DNA from: Prostheceraeus crozeri
Lineage: Eukaryota > Platyhelminthes > Polycladida > Euryleptidae
Direction: 5' to 3'
NCBI GenBank assembly: GCA_907163375.1
Contig: CAJQUW010008939.1
Location: 1 to 64,000 of the forward strand
DNA: 64,000 nt
Shown here: one piece after another, positions 48,601 through 56,458 of the stretch
Position numbering within the stretch: position 1 is the first letter of the stretch
Layout: each line of letters opens with the position of its first letter
Notes under the pieces: model-generated
Told to the model about the DNA's origin: nothing
Seen by the model: only the letters and a program-made list of their open reading frames with translations
Databases searched by the model: none
Made by a program: the position numbers and the translations under genes

Positions 48601-51600
48601 GAGATCTCCCTTGCGTAAACCCCTTGTGCTTGCTTTCGCCTGCCTTGACCCTGAAATCATGGCTTTGAAACACCTACAAAAGATTCAATTTTTCGAAATT
48701 GCTCTCCAACATAGAGCTGAAATGGATCGATGGAGTTGAAGCAGATAGTATTCATACTCAATACGAAACGTTTCGTTATCGAAGAACTGTTATCCAACAG
48801 CTTCAACGATTCAACAAAAGTGATGATCGACTCGATGTGTGTTTGCGTTTTTAATGAAATTGTGCGACGAAGAGAAAGCAAGTAACACGTCGGATTTGCG
48901 GAAGGTCATGAAAATCATATTATATCTCAATAATGGACAAGCACAATTGAACATGAATTGCACATTGAACATGCACAATGACAATGATAATTGCAATTAT
49001 AATGACAATTGTCTTCCCTTAACCAAAGATTTGCAATTTGCTAAGGTTGGATATTGTTACATAGCCTTCTTTATTAATTTGTTTCGAATTAAATTAGAGA
49101 ATTAAATTAGCTGCAACCTCATCACGTGTGTCATAATCAATTGCAGAAAGTGATCGAACGAAATCGTCTTGTGTGTAATTGTGTGTATCTCAAGAATTAA
49201 AACCCAAATTTATGATAAAATGAATGATGAATGATGATAACTTTATTAGACGTTCAAGGGCGGTATATGTGTCACTACCAGGGCTGCGGAAGCGATTGAT
49301 TTTTATTCGCTTACGCTTCTAATTATTGGAGACCGGACATGGGCTACACACCTCCCTATTTCGAGCCCCTTTTTTCTTTATTTTCCACTTTTTTACGAGT
49401 TGTAGGTTCTGACCAGTGTTCGTAGTCCGGCCCGAATTCGGGCCCAGCCCGAAAATGGCCCGAATGCCCGAAAAAATGGACTCGGCCCGAAAATTCTGGT
49501 CGTCGCGGCCCGAAAATTCTAATCGTCACGGCCCAAACATTGTTAACAGTTACACATCAATTCTCTTTATTCAATTCCTTCTCACGATGTTGCCTAACAG
49601 AAAATCTGATGACGTTTCACGTAGTAATTCTTAATTTCTTGAAGGAACAAGTTGTTTCTAAAATTTTCGTCACCGCTACGCTACCCTACCGGTACTGATT
49701 AATGTACATATCTTCCGAGTTTCTTAAGTGGCGGAAAATCGAAAAATGCCCATAATACAAATTTTTCATTCTTCACTGATTCCTTGTATGTTATTACCAT
49801 TGATACATGTGCATGTATATACATACATTTCTCACTGCATCTATAATTAATTGTGATTACAACATTTTGAGTTTAGAGTTCGGAAAGAATGCGGTTTGGT
49901 GGATTTTTGCTTAGCACTATTCAATGGCTTTCAATGATAGAATCAGAGGAAGTGTGTGGTTTTCGTCGATATTTATGGAGTCTCGCTGATAGTGTTCATA
50001 ACTGGATCTGGAATGATCTAATTCCTTCAGTATGTCTTGATAGATCAATTTCGAATCGAGGAAAAATTCGATACAATAACAATGATATCTTTCCTTTGGA
50101 TATAAGGGATTCTTCTTTATTTCTACCAGACTGTTTTGTTCTTTGTTGTCGAAGATGATGTACTTACATCCTAACGATTCCATCATTTAAAGATTTCTCT
50201 TTACGTTTAATGGTTGTCAAATTGAAATGATTTGCAGAAAATAGAAACGTCTTCCCAAATCAGAATAATTATTTTTTAAAAAAACCTTGAAGTTTTTTTT
50301 AAAAAATAATTATTCTGATTTGGAAAGACGTTTTTATTTTCTGCAAATCATTCACTGAAGTATCGTCGAACGATCTGTCTTTCGAGCTGTTATTTACCAT
50401 TTTGTCATTTTGGAGGTTCTACATAATTATCAACTTGATCTTCAAAAATGTGTATCCGTTATGTCGGATAATTGTAATACTGAGGGGGACGAAAAGCTGT
50501 GTTATCGTCCGCTTGAAAGAGTTCTTATCCAACATCATCGACGTAGGCGGTTGTTCATTACATCGCTTACACAATGTGTCCAAGCATGCCTGCAAGTCCT
50601 CTCATTTGGGGGAAAAAATTGAAGAACTTGTTCGGAATATTTACTGTCAATTTAAGTATTCTACTACACAACGGGAGAAGTTGCTGTTAGCATCAAAGAT
50701 GCTGGAAATAAAAAAGATGTTACCTCTTAGATTCGTAGAGACCCGCTGGCTCCAAATGCTACCAGTCGTCGAACGAGTGATCAGTCTTTTTGAAGCGTTG
50801 CGTAAGCATTTTACCGAATCAAAGACAACTGGTGCAGACTTCAACCGAATTGCGAACGAGCTTCAAGACCCAAAGACAGAATGCTTTTTAAAGTTTTTAG
50901 CGGAAGTTCTGAAGCCCCTCCAAAGTTTTGAAAAAATGTTTCAGAAGAATGGCACGCAAATCCATAACTTATACCCTCAATTGAAGCACGTCATGAAGCA
51001 GTGGTTGCTTCGATTCATTCAGCCAGATAAAGTCCCGAAGAAAATGTGGGAAATCGACGTCATGAATCAGTCTATTTGGCTGTCGCCTTATCGGATAAGC
51101 ATTGGTGAACCTGCCAGACGACTCTTTGTAACTCTCTCTGTTGAAGATCAAACAATTGTGCTGCGTTCAATGAAAGCATTTTTTCAAGCTGGAACATCCA
51201 AGTTGATTCAGTATCTCCCTTTTGAAAACAGATTACTCCAATCATGCCAAATACTCGATCTTTCAAACCAATCAAATGGAAAGTACTTTAAATGGATAAA
51301 GCATCTAGCCAAACAACTACCAAATGTTATTGAAAGTTCTGATGTTGGCACTTTAGAAGTTGAAATCCGTATGCACCAAGAAAATTGCAAAAATCTCGCG
51401 ACTACCACATTTGTTTTGGATTTCTGGGAATCAGTGCGTCAACGTCAAAGCAGCCCTTTACTTTTGAAGATAGTGATGGCCGTTATGGTGCTTCCCCATG
51501 GTAATGCCGAGGTTGAGCGAATATTTTCAAACCTTAGTGATATAATCACCAGAAAAAGAAATCTCCTGGACCCCAAGACAGTTAGAGCATTGACAGTAAC

Positions 51601-54600
51601 TCACTCGTGTCTACGAGTGAAAAATTGGACTGCCGCAACATTGCCGCCATCTAAGCATTTGAAGGATTTGTGTTTTCAAGCACACGCAACTTACAAAAGA
51701 AAATTACAAGAAGAAAAGAATGCCCTCGCAGCAGAAGAAAGAAAGCAATTAGAAAAGGAATTATTTGAACAAGTTGCGACAGAGAAGAAAACCAACAAAA
51801 AATTCATAACATTGGAGGAGAATCTAAAACAAAAAGAAAAAAGTTATTGAAGCCAAGGAAAAAGAGTGTGATGCACGCGTGAAACTTATGCGAGAGTTAC
51901 AGCAGAAGGTATAGCAAGATGAAGAGGAACTGAGTAACTTTAAGAGGCAGCAATGCAAGTTAAAAGAGCAACAAGAAAAGGTGTCAATGGAAGCTACAGA
52001 ATCTGTGCTCAAAAGAAAAGCGCTGGAATTTTCATTTTGCAAGGTATCGTTAGAGAAAAAACGCCAGAAAAATTAGTTCCTTTACCGTTGTGAATCGATA
52101 ATGAAATCTTTCCTAATCTTTCACAAATAGAAATCATGAGCCAAGTGGCTGATCTTTTTTTATATTTTGAAAATATCAGCAGCTTGTTTTGATATGCTAT
52201 TTGGCTTAATTTTTATATAGGTTGGACACTATTGAATTATGATGCTTAAAGAAGAATGATTATAAGATACACGTAATGAAATCGTCCTCCATTGGTGGTT
52301 ATCGGTCACATGTATTTCTCCCGAATATGATAAGACGCTGATAATTGAAGACTCTCTGGGTATTGTTTAACAATTATTTGTTTTGAAGATTGTTTTTGGT
52401 AAAATATTTAAATAATTACTTTGTCCCTTTCTTCTTCACTCACATGTATATACTCGTAAAATGAGAACCATTATGTACTGTAAAGTAATAAATGTATGAA
52501 CGCACATAACCGAAAGTCTATAGGCCTATGTACGCGTGCATTAAAGCATATCTAAAAGAAATGGCCGTGGCCCGAAAATTCTGAGCTGACGGACTGCGAA
52601 CACTGGTCTGACGTTAACACTTCCCAGTCTCCAAGAAATTTCTGTCACCCTAGCTGACTTGTATGCGTTTTTTTTTTTACTTGCCAAAAGTCAAATATTT
52701 TTCAAATTTGCGGAAAATTTTGACCTTTGAGAAATTGTGAAATAAAAACGTCATACTTTCCCAACACGTGTGTAGTAAAAAAATATTAAACGACCAGGAG
52801 AGTATTTGAGAATGCTACAATGAAATTGCCTCAAGATACACCAATCTGCATTGTGTAAAGTTGACATTGATAAGATGAAACAGAGGTTTCTGATTTCGAG
52901 TGCCAGTATTCTGAGATAATACACCTTCGTTTTCATCATAATGAGAAAATTAGAAGTAACTACATTTAGCAATACAAATGCCAATTTGTAATTAGGTGTA
53001 ATAGGGTAAGCACTAAATACGACAACTATTACTTAACTCATATCAAGACTTAAGGTCAAAAGTCAGAAGTGCCGCGCCTCGCCCTGACACTCGAATTGCG
53101 TCAGTCATTGGTATCATGATAATTCCGGAAGCGGAAGCGATCGTCGGGCATTCGCTTCCGCTTTTATCACAATCAAAGGGAAAGAAATTTGAAACTCGTA
53201 ATTGTGTATATTATTCATGTTGTAACATATTCTTCGAAAGCATTACATATATAGGTTGATTGAGATAGGTACACGTTCATTTTTCAGTTGCATGTAAATT
53301 GTAATATTGTTTTGTGTTGTATTTAGTGCTATGCACATTTTTGATGATTTTGGCGGCAGAGAATGAATCATTTAGTAATGAAACTAGTCATTTGTTTTAC
53401 ATGTTTCATACATGCTCTTTTGCGTAAACCTGTTTTAGAAGATTTTATTTTGAATAAAATTGTTTGCATAATATAAAATTCATTCACACTGAATTGTACA
53501 TGTGTAACAACTTAAACCGGTTACAAGGATTAAATACTAACATCGATGCTTTTTTGGGACTATTTCACAGTTCCATAGTTCTATTGAGTAGAATTCTCAA
53601 AATTTAGGACTGGATTTCTTTTGATAAAACCTGGAAAAATCAGGGAAATTCATCCAGGCATTCCGTTCGACACCCTGATATAGTTAAGCATATTTTAGCC
53701 AATTTAACGACGATCGGTGGTAGTTTTACAAATCTAGCGGATGAGTAGCATGGGCGTGAGTAAGCATTATTGATTGTGACTAAATCAGTAGGCCTATCCT
53801 AATCGTAACCATACGTGTAAAACCCTTAAGGCTAGGTGAACGCAAAGGTTCAATGCACCATATAATGGAATTTTGTGTCAATGTTAGATGCTCATTGACA
53901 GTGACGAGCTAAACAAGATCACAAACCATAACCTCAATGCTAGACAATTCTAGTCAATATTTCTCAATTACAAGACCAAATGCCCGAAGACCGATTGAAA
54001 CAGAAGGTTAACAGAAAAATGATGATAAATTAGGATAGCCTCTTGAAAGAAAATACTCATCCGAATTTTTATTTTATCAGACGATGCACACATACACACC
54101 TGTGCTAACCAGTCACAAGAAATCGCAAATTGCGAAGGACGTCGACTCGTGCATTGGAGTGTCCTCCCTTTGAATCCTTGATCTTCGAAGTCAGTAGCGG
54201 ATATTCTGAAAAATTTCTATTCGTCACGTATCATGAGCCTTCTTCTGCATAAGCACATTACAAGCTCTAAATAGATTTATTTTCTCTACATAATCCATTC
54301 ACGAGCCCACATTCGCCGTTTGGCGTTTGCGCACTCTTTTCTTCGTTAAAATATGTGCTGTAATTGCTACAGCTATTAAGTGTCGAGTGTAAACTGTCCT
54401 GCAAGTTTCACGCAATATTCTGACTCATCAATCATGGATCGATGAGGTTAGTCTTGTTGCCTACTCCACAACTGCCATGCTGTGTGTAGCTTAATCAGAG
54501 CCTACTCGCATATGTACTCGTACATGTGGAGAATTTGCACTTAAGTAGAATATTTGAATACAAGTGAGCTGTAATTAACGTTCTGATGATACTCACCCAC

Positions 54601-55265
54601 TTCCTACGGGAATCAGTGTATTCGAACGAATGAATGGAATTTTTCTCATTTTTGATGAACGATGAGAGCGAACGAACGGGGCTGAGCAAATTCAAGAACT
54701 GAACGAACGAAAAATGCAAGTGAACGAGCGAACGGTGTATTAGAAAGCTTTAAACTGATTTTCGTGTTAATCAGATTGTTGAACACGTACGTAGTCGCGG
54801 CACGACGCGCATAAGTCTTACACATCTCTCGCTCGTACGAATTCGGCGCAGTCACCCATATATAGGCCTACTGTACTTGTACGAATTTTTTTCGACTGTT
54901 ATCCGGCAATCATCTTTAGGTGGAAAAATAACTCCAATTTGGTTATTGCTTTCTACGTACATATTTTTCGTTCTATGCATCCCATTTTTGTTTGTTTTTT
55001 TATATTTTTTGCAGCTGGTGCTGGCCAAGTTTACTATCAAGGTCTCTGTATGAAGGCTGTGAACCAATCCATTGGCCGTGCAATTCGACACAGGAATGAC
55101 TATGCGGCTGTATTTCTCTTTGACCAAAGATATCACTCGTCAAGTATTATTCAACAGCTTCCCGGTTGGATGCGACCTTCATTACGACTAGAGTCTTCTT
55201 TTTCATGTGCGAAACAAGCTGTTGCCAAATTCTTGAATGAAATGAAAGCAATGGAAAATAAATGA
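27412..55265 (+). CDS. DDX11: DDX11/CHL1-type DNA helicase, C-terminal 561 residues (six exons)
   Basis: The coding exons are 27412-27620, 32877-33215, 37622-37875, 39214-39492, 43841-44194 and 55015-55265. Phases join without error and give 561 codons plus TGA. The product is an ATP-dependent, iron-sulfur-family 5'-3' DNA helicase of superfamily 2 (XPD/FANCJ group), nuclear, needed for sister-chromatid cohesion and fork repair. Visible motifs are DEAH (IVDEAHNLLDT), [28 protein letters not shown], and QSIGRAIRHRNDYA near the end. Length and order match the last two thirds of animal DDX11. The first third, with Walker A and the Fe-S cysteines, was not found in the window. Introns are 1.3-10.8 kb and full of transposons. 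Confidence 0.93.
27628..28063. other. DDX11 intron sequence without features
   Basis: The open frame at 27628-27903 starts just after the donor site and shows no family likeness. It is intronic by position. Confidence 0.5.
28065..28106 (-). ncRNA. Hammerhead ribozyme, minus strand, beside Penelope tail
   Basis: Read on the minus strand, stem I is CCACGA (28106-28101) with TCGTGG (28070-28065), the core CTGATGA is at 28100-28094, and a GGCC/GGCC stem II has loop CAACA. GAAA is at 28080-28077, and GTC (28073-28071) gives the cleavage site. Compared with the 21.93 kb copy only the stem II loop differs. The tRNA-like A and B boxes precede it as in that copy. Confidence 0.88.
28107..28690 (-). 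mobile_element. Penelope-like element 3' part with GIY-YIG endonuclease
   Basis: The frame at 28686-28318 reads VVYKFPCDCGCSYVGRTQRA, then LSARVTEHLP. This is a GIY-YIG nuclease domain, with SYVG in place of the usual YIG and the conserved Arg and His following, as in the C-terminus of Penelope-like polyproteins. Near its end LEALLIKLCKPTL corresponds to the terminal LEA-I-RP motif. About 110 bp after the stop codon the shared tRNA-like/hammerhead block begins. No RT domain is visible upstream of it on this strand, so the copy is 5'-truncated. It lies in the first visible DDX11 intron, antisense. Confidence 0.8.
28899..30983 (+). mobile_element. hAT transposon relic carrying a transposase C-terminus
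   Basis: The left end is CAGGGTTCCACGCCTTG and the right end, in reverse complement, is CAGGGTGTCCACAGAATT. The flanking 8 bp do not match, so the target duplication has decayed or the border is a few bases off. Both ends carry AACCGGGAAA-type inner repeats. It encloses the transposase pseudogene at 28999-29911. A C9 run lies near 30259. Confidence 0.65.
28999..29911 (+). pseudogene. hAT-family transposase fragment (dimerisation domain and coiled coil)
   Basis: One frame runs through the block with one stop, a TAG at 29393-29395 where homologous proteins usually have Trp. After the stop comes PAIRLLLTLSHGQATVERGF, the hAT C-terminal dimerisation motif, followed by SVNKE. A long heptad-rich segment (about 29590-29900, with repeated Lys, Leu and Glu) should form a coiled coil. 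The N-terminal zinc finger and first catalytic residues are missing. The 3' half, 29414-29911, is open. Confidence 0.75.
30990..32195. other. DDX11 intron sequence; inverted duplicate near 31.04-31.3 kb
   Basis: CCAGCGTAGCGTTACCAGTT (about 31027) recurs inverted near 31305 as AACTGGTACCGCTACGTTGG. GCAGATGGAGATTC-type and CAGCAATAGTGTGAATC pieces also recur inverted between them, so 31027-31325 is an imperfect foldback of about 300 bp. The open frame at 31409-31678 has no recognised domain. Confidence 0.5.
32202..32708 (+). pseudogene. Second Penelope-like GIY-YIG fragment, with internal stop
   Basis: The frame reads KPCRQMKDALRSSSF, then CDCRYGVYFFTCKLCDRFCI, with GVYFFTC and CIGQ filling the GIY-YIG positions, and SALSEHIKSMH carrying the conserved His. 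A TGA at 32571-32573 interrupts, but the same frame resumes with YDIKILSRHH, EARIEEAPAIEKLRPNINRR and a stop at 32706-32708, which is the typical C-terminus of these polyproteins. It is a different family from the 28.3 kb copy. No hammerhead was found downstream. Confidence 0.78.
32877..33215 (+). CDS. DDX11: DDX11 exon b
   Basis: The acceptor CTTTTTCAG ends at 32876 and the donor is GTAATT at 33216. It starts with the last base of a codon and ends two bases into the next. It encodes YDRLTAAINQLDHYMKKHRS and an Asn/Ser-rich helical region between motifs II and III, low in conservation as in other DDX11 proteins. The donor is weak in its fourth to sixth positions. Confidence 0.88.
33815..34020 (+). 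repeat. Short relative of the GGTATGAATCATACTATG element
   Basis: It begins ACCCGCACAAATAAATGGG followed by TATGAATCATACTATG, closely matching the left end of the element at 40587. The interior has several TAGTATGA/TCATACTA palindromes. The right end was not defined. Confidence 0.55.
35393..35447 (-). ncRNA. Hammerhead-like motif, decayed, inside hAT element
   Basis: On the minus strand CTGATGA (35434-35428) is followed by GAAAC (35414-35410) and CTCGGAGTAG. GGAGTAG can pair over seven positions with the upstream CTATTCC (one wobble), giving a good stem I. Stem II does not form as read. It is similar in layout to the motif at 9.0 kb. Confidence 0.35.
35801..36838 (-). mobile_element. 5'-truncated LINE, nested, with 12-bp target duplication
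   Basis: An exact duplication TAGCCTATATAC flanks the insert at 35789-35800 and 36839-36850. The insert is the minus-strand 3' part of a non-LTR retrotransposon, starting inside its RT domain, which is the usual product of incomplete target-primed reverse transcription. It is younger than the hAT element that holds it. Confidence 0.92.
35807..36793 (-). pseudogene. LINE ORF2 C-terminus: RT end, PHD-like finger, C-terminal domain
   Basis: The frame at 36793-36185 starts MMEMLYADDLVLTGGSKEEV, containing the second RT catalytic motif YADD. A Cys/His finger of PHD type follows (CGVCGRG, CQSC, CHKRC). It ends ALTQHLA at one TAA (36187-36185), which is the only break. The same reading continues as RRMLRYMTGVSLSDRV and RRLRWFGHVKRKTEEEP, then GRPRRSW, to a stop at 35807. 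One nonsense codon in about 330 codons indicates recent loss. Confidence 0.88.
37622..37875 (+). CDS. DDX11: DDX11 exon c
   Basis: The acceptor GTCTTTCAG ends at 37621 and the donor GTAAG starts at 37876. It encodes EAQKLQLKNFLNAVTTPV through SMTDVQSFFVAITEDNGDGR to KCSLHFMPLNPANHF. The last segment corresponds to the conserved LKFLLLNPAVHF region before motif III. It joins exon b in phase 2 and leaves one base for exon d. Confidence 0.9.
37876..39213. other. DDX11 intron c-d, 1.34 kb, no element recognised
   Basis: The shortest intron in the visible gene. Open frames at 38301-38531 and 38885-39175 show no family likeness. Confidence 0.55.
39214..39492 (+). CDS. DDX11: DDX11 exon d: helicase motif III region
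   Basis: The acceptor TTATTTTAG ends at 39213 and the donor GTAAGT begins at 39493. It encodes [20 protein letters not shown], which holds motif III, then FSCGHVISS and PEMMDECGHTIKQIAQLIP. The phase is conserved with both neighbours. Confidence 0.93.
40587..43405. mobile_element. 2.8-kb foldback-type element rich in CATAGTATGAAAC
   Basis: The left end is GCTACCCGTACAGAAA and the right end TTTCTGTACGGGTAGC, followed inward on both sides by runs of CATACTATG/CATAGTATGAAAC (40605-41200 and 43190-43385). The flanks could give a 3-bp ATA duplication, too short to assign a superfamily. The AT-rich middle has no transposase; the frame at 42582-42866 is not recognisable. It lies in the DDX11 intron before exon e. 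Confidence 0.75.
43841..44194 (+). CDS. DDX11: DDX11 exon e: motifs IV and V
   Basis: The acceptor ATCTTTGCAG ends at 43840 and the donor GTAGTA begins at 44195. It encodes GMVIFLPSYDYLSKTLAHWE, IFREPKQSTLVENVL, then [18 protein letters not shown] and VIGLPYANPRDPILMEKMRY. Splicing to exon f restores Ala-Gly-Ala-Gly-Gln before VYYQGLCMKAVNQ. Confidence 0.93.
44195..44870. other. Start of DDX11 intron e-f
   Basis: The exon e reading frame continues open to 44292, beyond the donor site, but the extra residues have no DDX11 likeness, so splicing at 44195 is preferred. A 95-codon frame at 44374-44661 has no recognised domain. Confidence 0.5.
44880..45560 (-). pseudogene. mariner/Tc1-superfamily transposase relic
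   Basis: The minus-strand frame at 45557-45273 reads YKPTFVQELSEYDHDRRLEF, then RIVFSDEAEFHVNGTVNKF, with the SDEA Asp as a catalytic residue. In another frame near 45105-44985, RRILTGRWIGRRGPVEWPSR is followed by SPDVTVCDFFLR, which is the block holding the last Asp of the triad. The order is right, but stops and frame shifts break it. Terminal repeats were not identified. Confidence 0.78.
45775..46225 (+). repeat. Dispersed hairpin repeat, copy B
   Basis: It matches copy A (26802-27240) along its length in the same orientation, with an extra 14-bp GTTTTATATATAT-like insert near 45837. The middle palindrome is at 45859-45901. The terminal palindrome (46142-46217) has kept its left arm, but the right arm has small deletions, and its central 22 nt are the exact reverse complement of those in copy A. 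Confidence 0.75.
46965..47624. mobile_element. hAT-type MITE, CAGGGATGCGGAGTC family, copy X
   Basis: The left end is CAGGGATGCGGAGTC and the right end its inverse, followed inward by GGAGTCCCGGAGCC-type sequence. It is 660 bp. The same family, inverted, is at 55915-58575. The flanking 8 bp do not match. An internal hairpin around AAGGATTGTC / GACAATCCTT (47365-47410) is shared by both copies. A 58-codon stretch ending at 47329 is identical in translation between copies but has no domain and probably reflects nucleotide identity. Confidence 0.85.
48360..48840 (+). pseudogene. Decayed hAT-type coding fragment of the outer element
   Basis: Short blocks are readable on the plus strand: a Lys-rich helical stretch (KIQQAKLLLAETKLMQAKKV-like), then LQERSPLRKPLVLAFACLDP followed by EIMALKHLQKIQFFEIALQ. 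The SPL-x-LVR-x-LDP pattern occurs in the core of a hAT-transposase subfamily. Stops and frame shifts separate the blocks. Family assignment is tentative. Confidence 0.45.
50227..50351. repeat. 125-nt near-perfect hairpin upstream of the hAT transposase
   Basis: The left arm starts ATGATTTGCAGAAAAT and the right arm ends ATTTTCTGCAAATCAT. The arms are about 55 nt with only a few differences, around a short CCTTGAAG-like loop. It may be a tiny foldback MITE inside the hAT element, or it may have split the coding region, since transposase sequence begins only about 50 bp to the right. Confidence 0.85.
50402..51850 (+). CDS. hAT-family transposase (482 codons), probably N-terminally incomplete
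   Basis: A long open frame. CSLHRLHNVSKHACKSSHLG (about residue 51) is the conserved catalytic-core Cys/His region after the second Asp. RFVETRWLQMLPVVERVIS (about 115) carries the RW motif. The C-terminus has VMVLPHGNAEVERIFSNLSD, the hAT dimerisation motif, then a Lys/Glu coiled coil. The first Asp, expected in a VMSDNCNTEGDEK-like segment, is readable in a different frame at about 50458-50490, so a frame shift near 50.5 kb separates it from the rest. No BED zinc finger was seen upstream. It is probably inactive, though recently so. The product would cut and paste DNA in the nucleus. Confidence 0.82.
   Translation: MSFWRFYIIINLIFKNVYPLCRIIVILRGTKSCVIVRLKEFLSNIIDVGGCSLHRLHNVSKHACKSSHLGEKIEELVRNIYCQFKYSTTQREKLLLASKMLEIKKMLPLRFVETRWLQMLPVVERVISLFEALRKHFTESKTTGADFNRIANELQDPKTECFLKFLAEVLKPLQSFEKMFQKNGTQIHNLYPQLKHVMKQWLLRFIQPDKVPKKMWEIDVMNQSIWLSPYRISIGEPARRLFVTLSVEDQTIVLRSMKAFFQAGTSKLIQYLPFENRLLQSCQILDLSNQSNGKYFKWIKHLAKQLPNVIESSDVGTLEVEIRMHQENCKNLATTTFVLDFWESVRQRQSSPLLLKIVMAVMVLPHGNAEVERIFSNLSDIITRKRNLLDPKTVRALTVTHSCLRVKNWTAATLPPSKHLKDLCFQAHATYKRKLQEEKNALAAEERKQLEKELFEQVATEKKTNKKFITLEENLKQKEKSY
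52606..55014. other. Rest of DDX11 intron e-f
   Basis: Up to 53676 this is the tail of the outer hAT element. A pair of GGAAGCGGAAGCG/CGCTTCCGCTT motifs near 53128-53163 echoes GCGGAAGCG at 49286, perhaps remnants of a further nested element. 53.7-55.0 kb shows nothing recognisable. Confidence 0.45.
55015..55265 (+). CDS. DDX11: DDX11 last exon: motif VI and C-terminus
   Basis: The acceptor TTTTTTGCAG ends at 55014. It encodes GAGQVYYQGLCMKAVNQSIG followed by RAIRHRNDYAAVFLFDQRY. The QSIGRAIRH motif VI holds the arginine finger. It ends PGWMRPSLRLESSFSCAKQA then VAKFLNEMKAMENK and TGA. An AATAAA overlaps the stop region (55257-55262), and no better polyadenylation signal was seen nearby. Confidence 0.93.
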
Positions 55266-56458
55266 TATTTATACTATCGCTGTTTTTTTTTATAGAAGAA
55301 TATCTGAAATGTACTACATTACAATTGGTGGTGTAGGTGTTTTATTCTTGCAGGTATGCAGCATTAAGGCACTTATCTTTGACACCTGAATATCTGCTTC
55401 AATCATATCTTAAAAATTGCACTAGTTGCATAATTGGCTAGGCATGTTCGCAATTCACTTACATGCGACGCGCTGTAAAAGCGAAAAATAAGACCTGTGG
55501 GATTCTTATATTATCTGACAGCAGGACACGCGCTATGCATGACTTCAACGATTCGAATTCTTAAAACAACATTATACTGATGGAATTTCAGAGTTGCTTA
55601 AATGTTGAGACTAAGATCATTCCCTGAATTTGACGTCTTCTGATTGACCATTCCATTAAATGAGTCGAAATCAGAAAATCTGATAGACCTAATTGAAGTG
55701 TAGCACCACAAGGCAATATCGATAAAATTTTCCCGTTTTATGTTCACACATGGATTTGTTAAAACGGAAGTAATTATGCGGAAGCTTGTCGTGACGTCTC
55801 TAGTGCAAACGATCGGCAATTTTATAGGCATTGAATCATTCACAATGCCTTCATTAATTGGAGCTCTTTTCATTGCACGACCTTGTCGTAGTCTATCGAT
55901 CGATCAGTTGCTAGCAGGGATGCGGAGTCCGGCCTGTAGACCCTAAATATAATATAAGCAAATTATTTATCCTCGTGCATAGCGTCACTGTCTTGATGTC
56001 AACTTTCTCTGTCAAACAAAAGTACAGAGACACTGCTGCATGCAAAGCTTGCAATAGTTGAGGGAATGAACCGTGATAATGAAGAAGGATTGTCGTCTCA
56101 CTCGGTGATTTAGTAGAGAAGACAATCCTTCCTAGCCTCGATCACACATACGCACCGAATGTCACATCGGAGACAAAAGTAAAGCCTTAATTTGTTTGAG
56201 AACATTACCTCTTACCCTAATGACAATCGTGTGTGATGGCACCTCCAAAGCGCATATTAAACTCGAAAGTGTACTCACATTTTTTGGAGAAGGGGAATTT
56301 CCTGCCCAGTAGAAACTGGAGAGAAACCGTGTGAAGCACACATCAACAACATGGGAGGAGCCGAGTCGCATGCATCCAACTTGAAGCAATATTTGATAAA
56401 CGTTCATCGAAAATGATTGATATTTGATACAGCGATGATAGCTAAAGATAGGTTCAGG

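Larger units (their letters stand above)
49414..52605 (+). mobile_element. hAT transposon with nearly intact transposase
   Basis: The ends are CAGTGTTCGTAGTCCGG (49414) and, in reverse complement at 52605, CAGTGTTCGCAGTCCGTC. The flanks GTTCTGAC and GTCTGAC differ by one base, consistent with an 8-bp duplication that lost a T. Subterminal GGCCCGAAAATTCT repeats occur at both ends (about 49480-49530 and 52565-52582). It encloses the transposase gene at 50402-51850 and a hairpin at 50227-50351. Confidence 0.88.
48125..53676 (+). mobile_element. Outer hAT-like element, host of a nested hAT
   Basis: The left end is TAGGGTGTCGAACGACCTGG and the right end, in reverse complement, CAGGGTGTCGAACGGAATGC. 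The target duplication is unclear. Inside is a decayed coding region (48360-48840) and then a complete younger hAT element (49414-52605). Without the insertion the outer element would be about 2.36 kb. Confidence 0.65.

Noticed and set aside
49280..53165. Possible additional element with GCGGAAGCG ends around the inner hAT
   Set aside because: The left end looks like a hAT terminus (CAGGGCTGCGGAAGCG), but no matching right terminus or target duplication was found.
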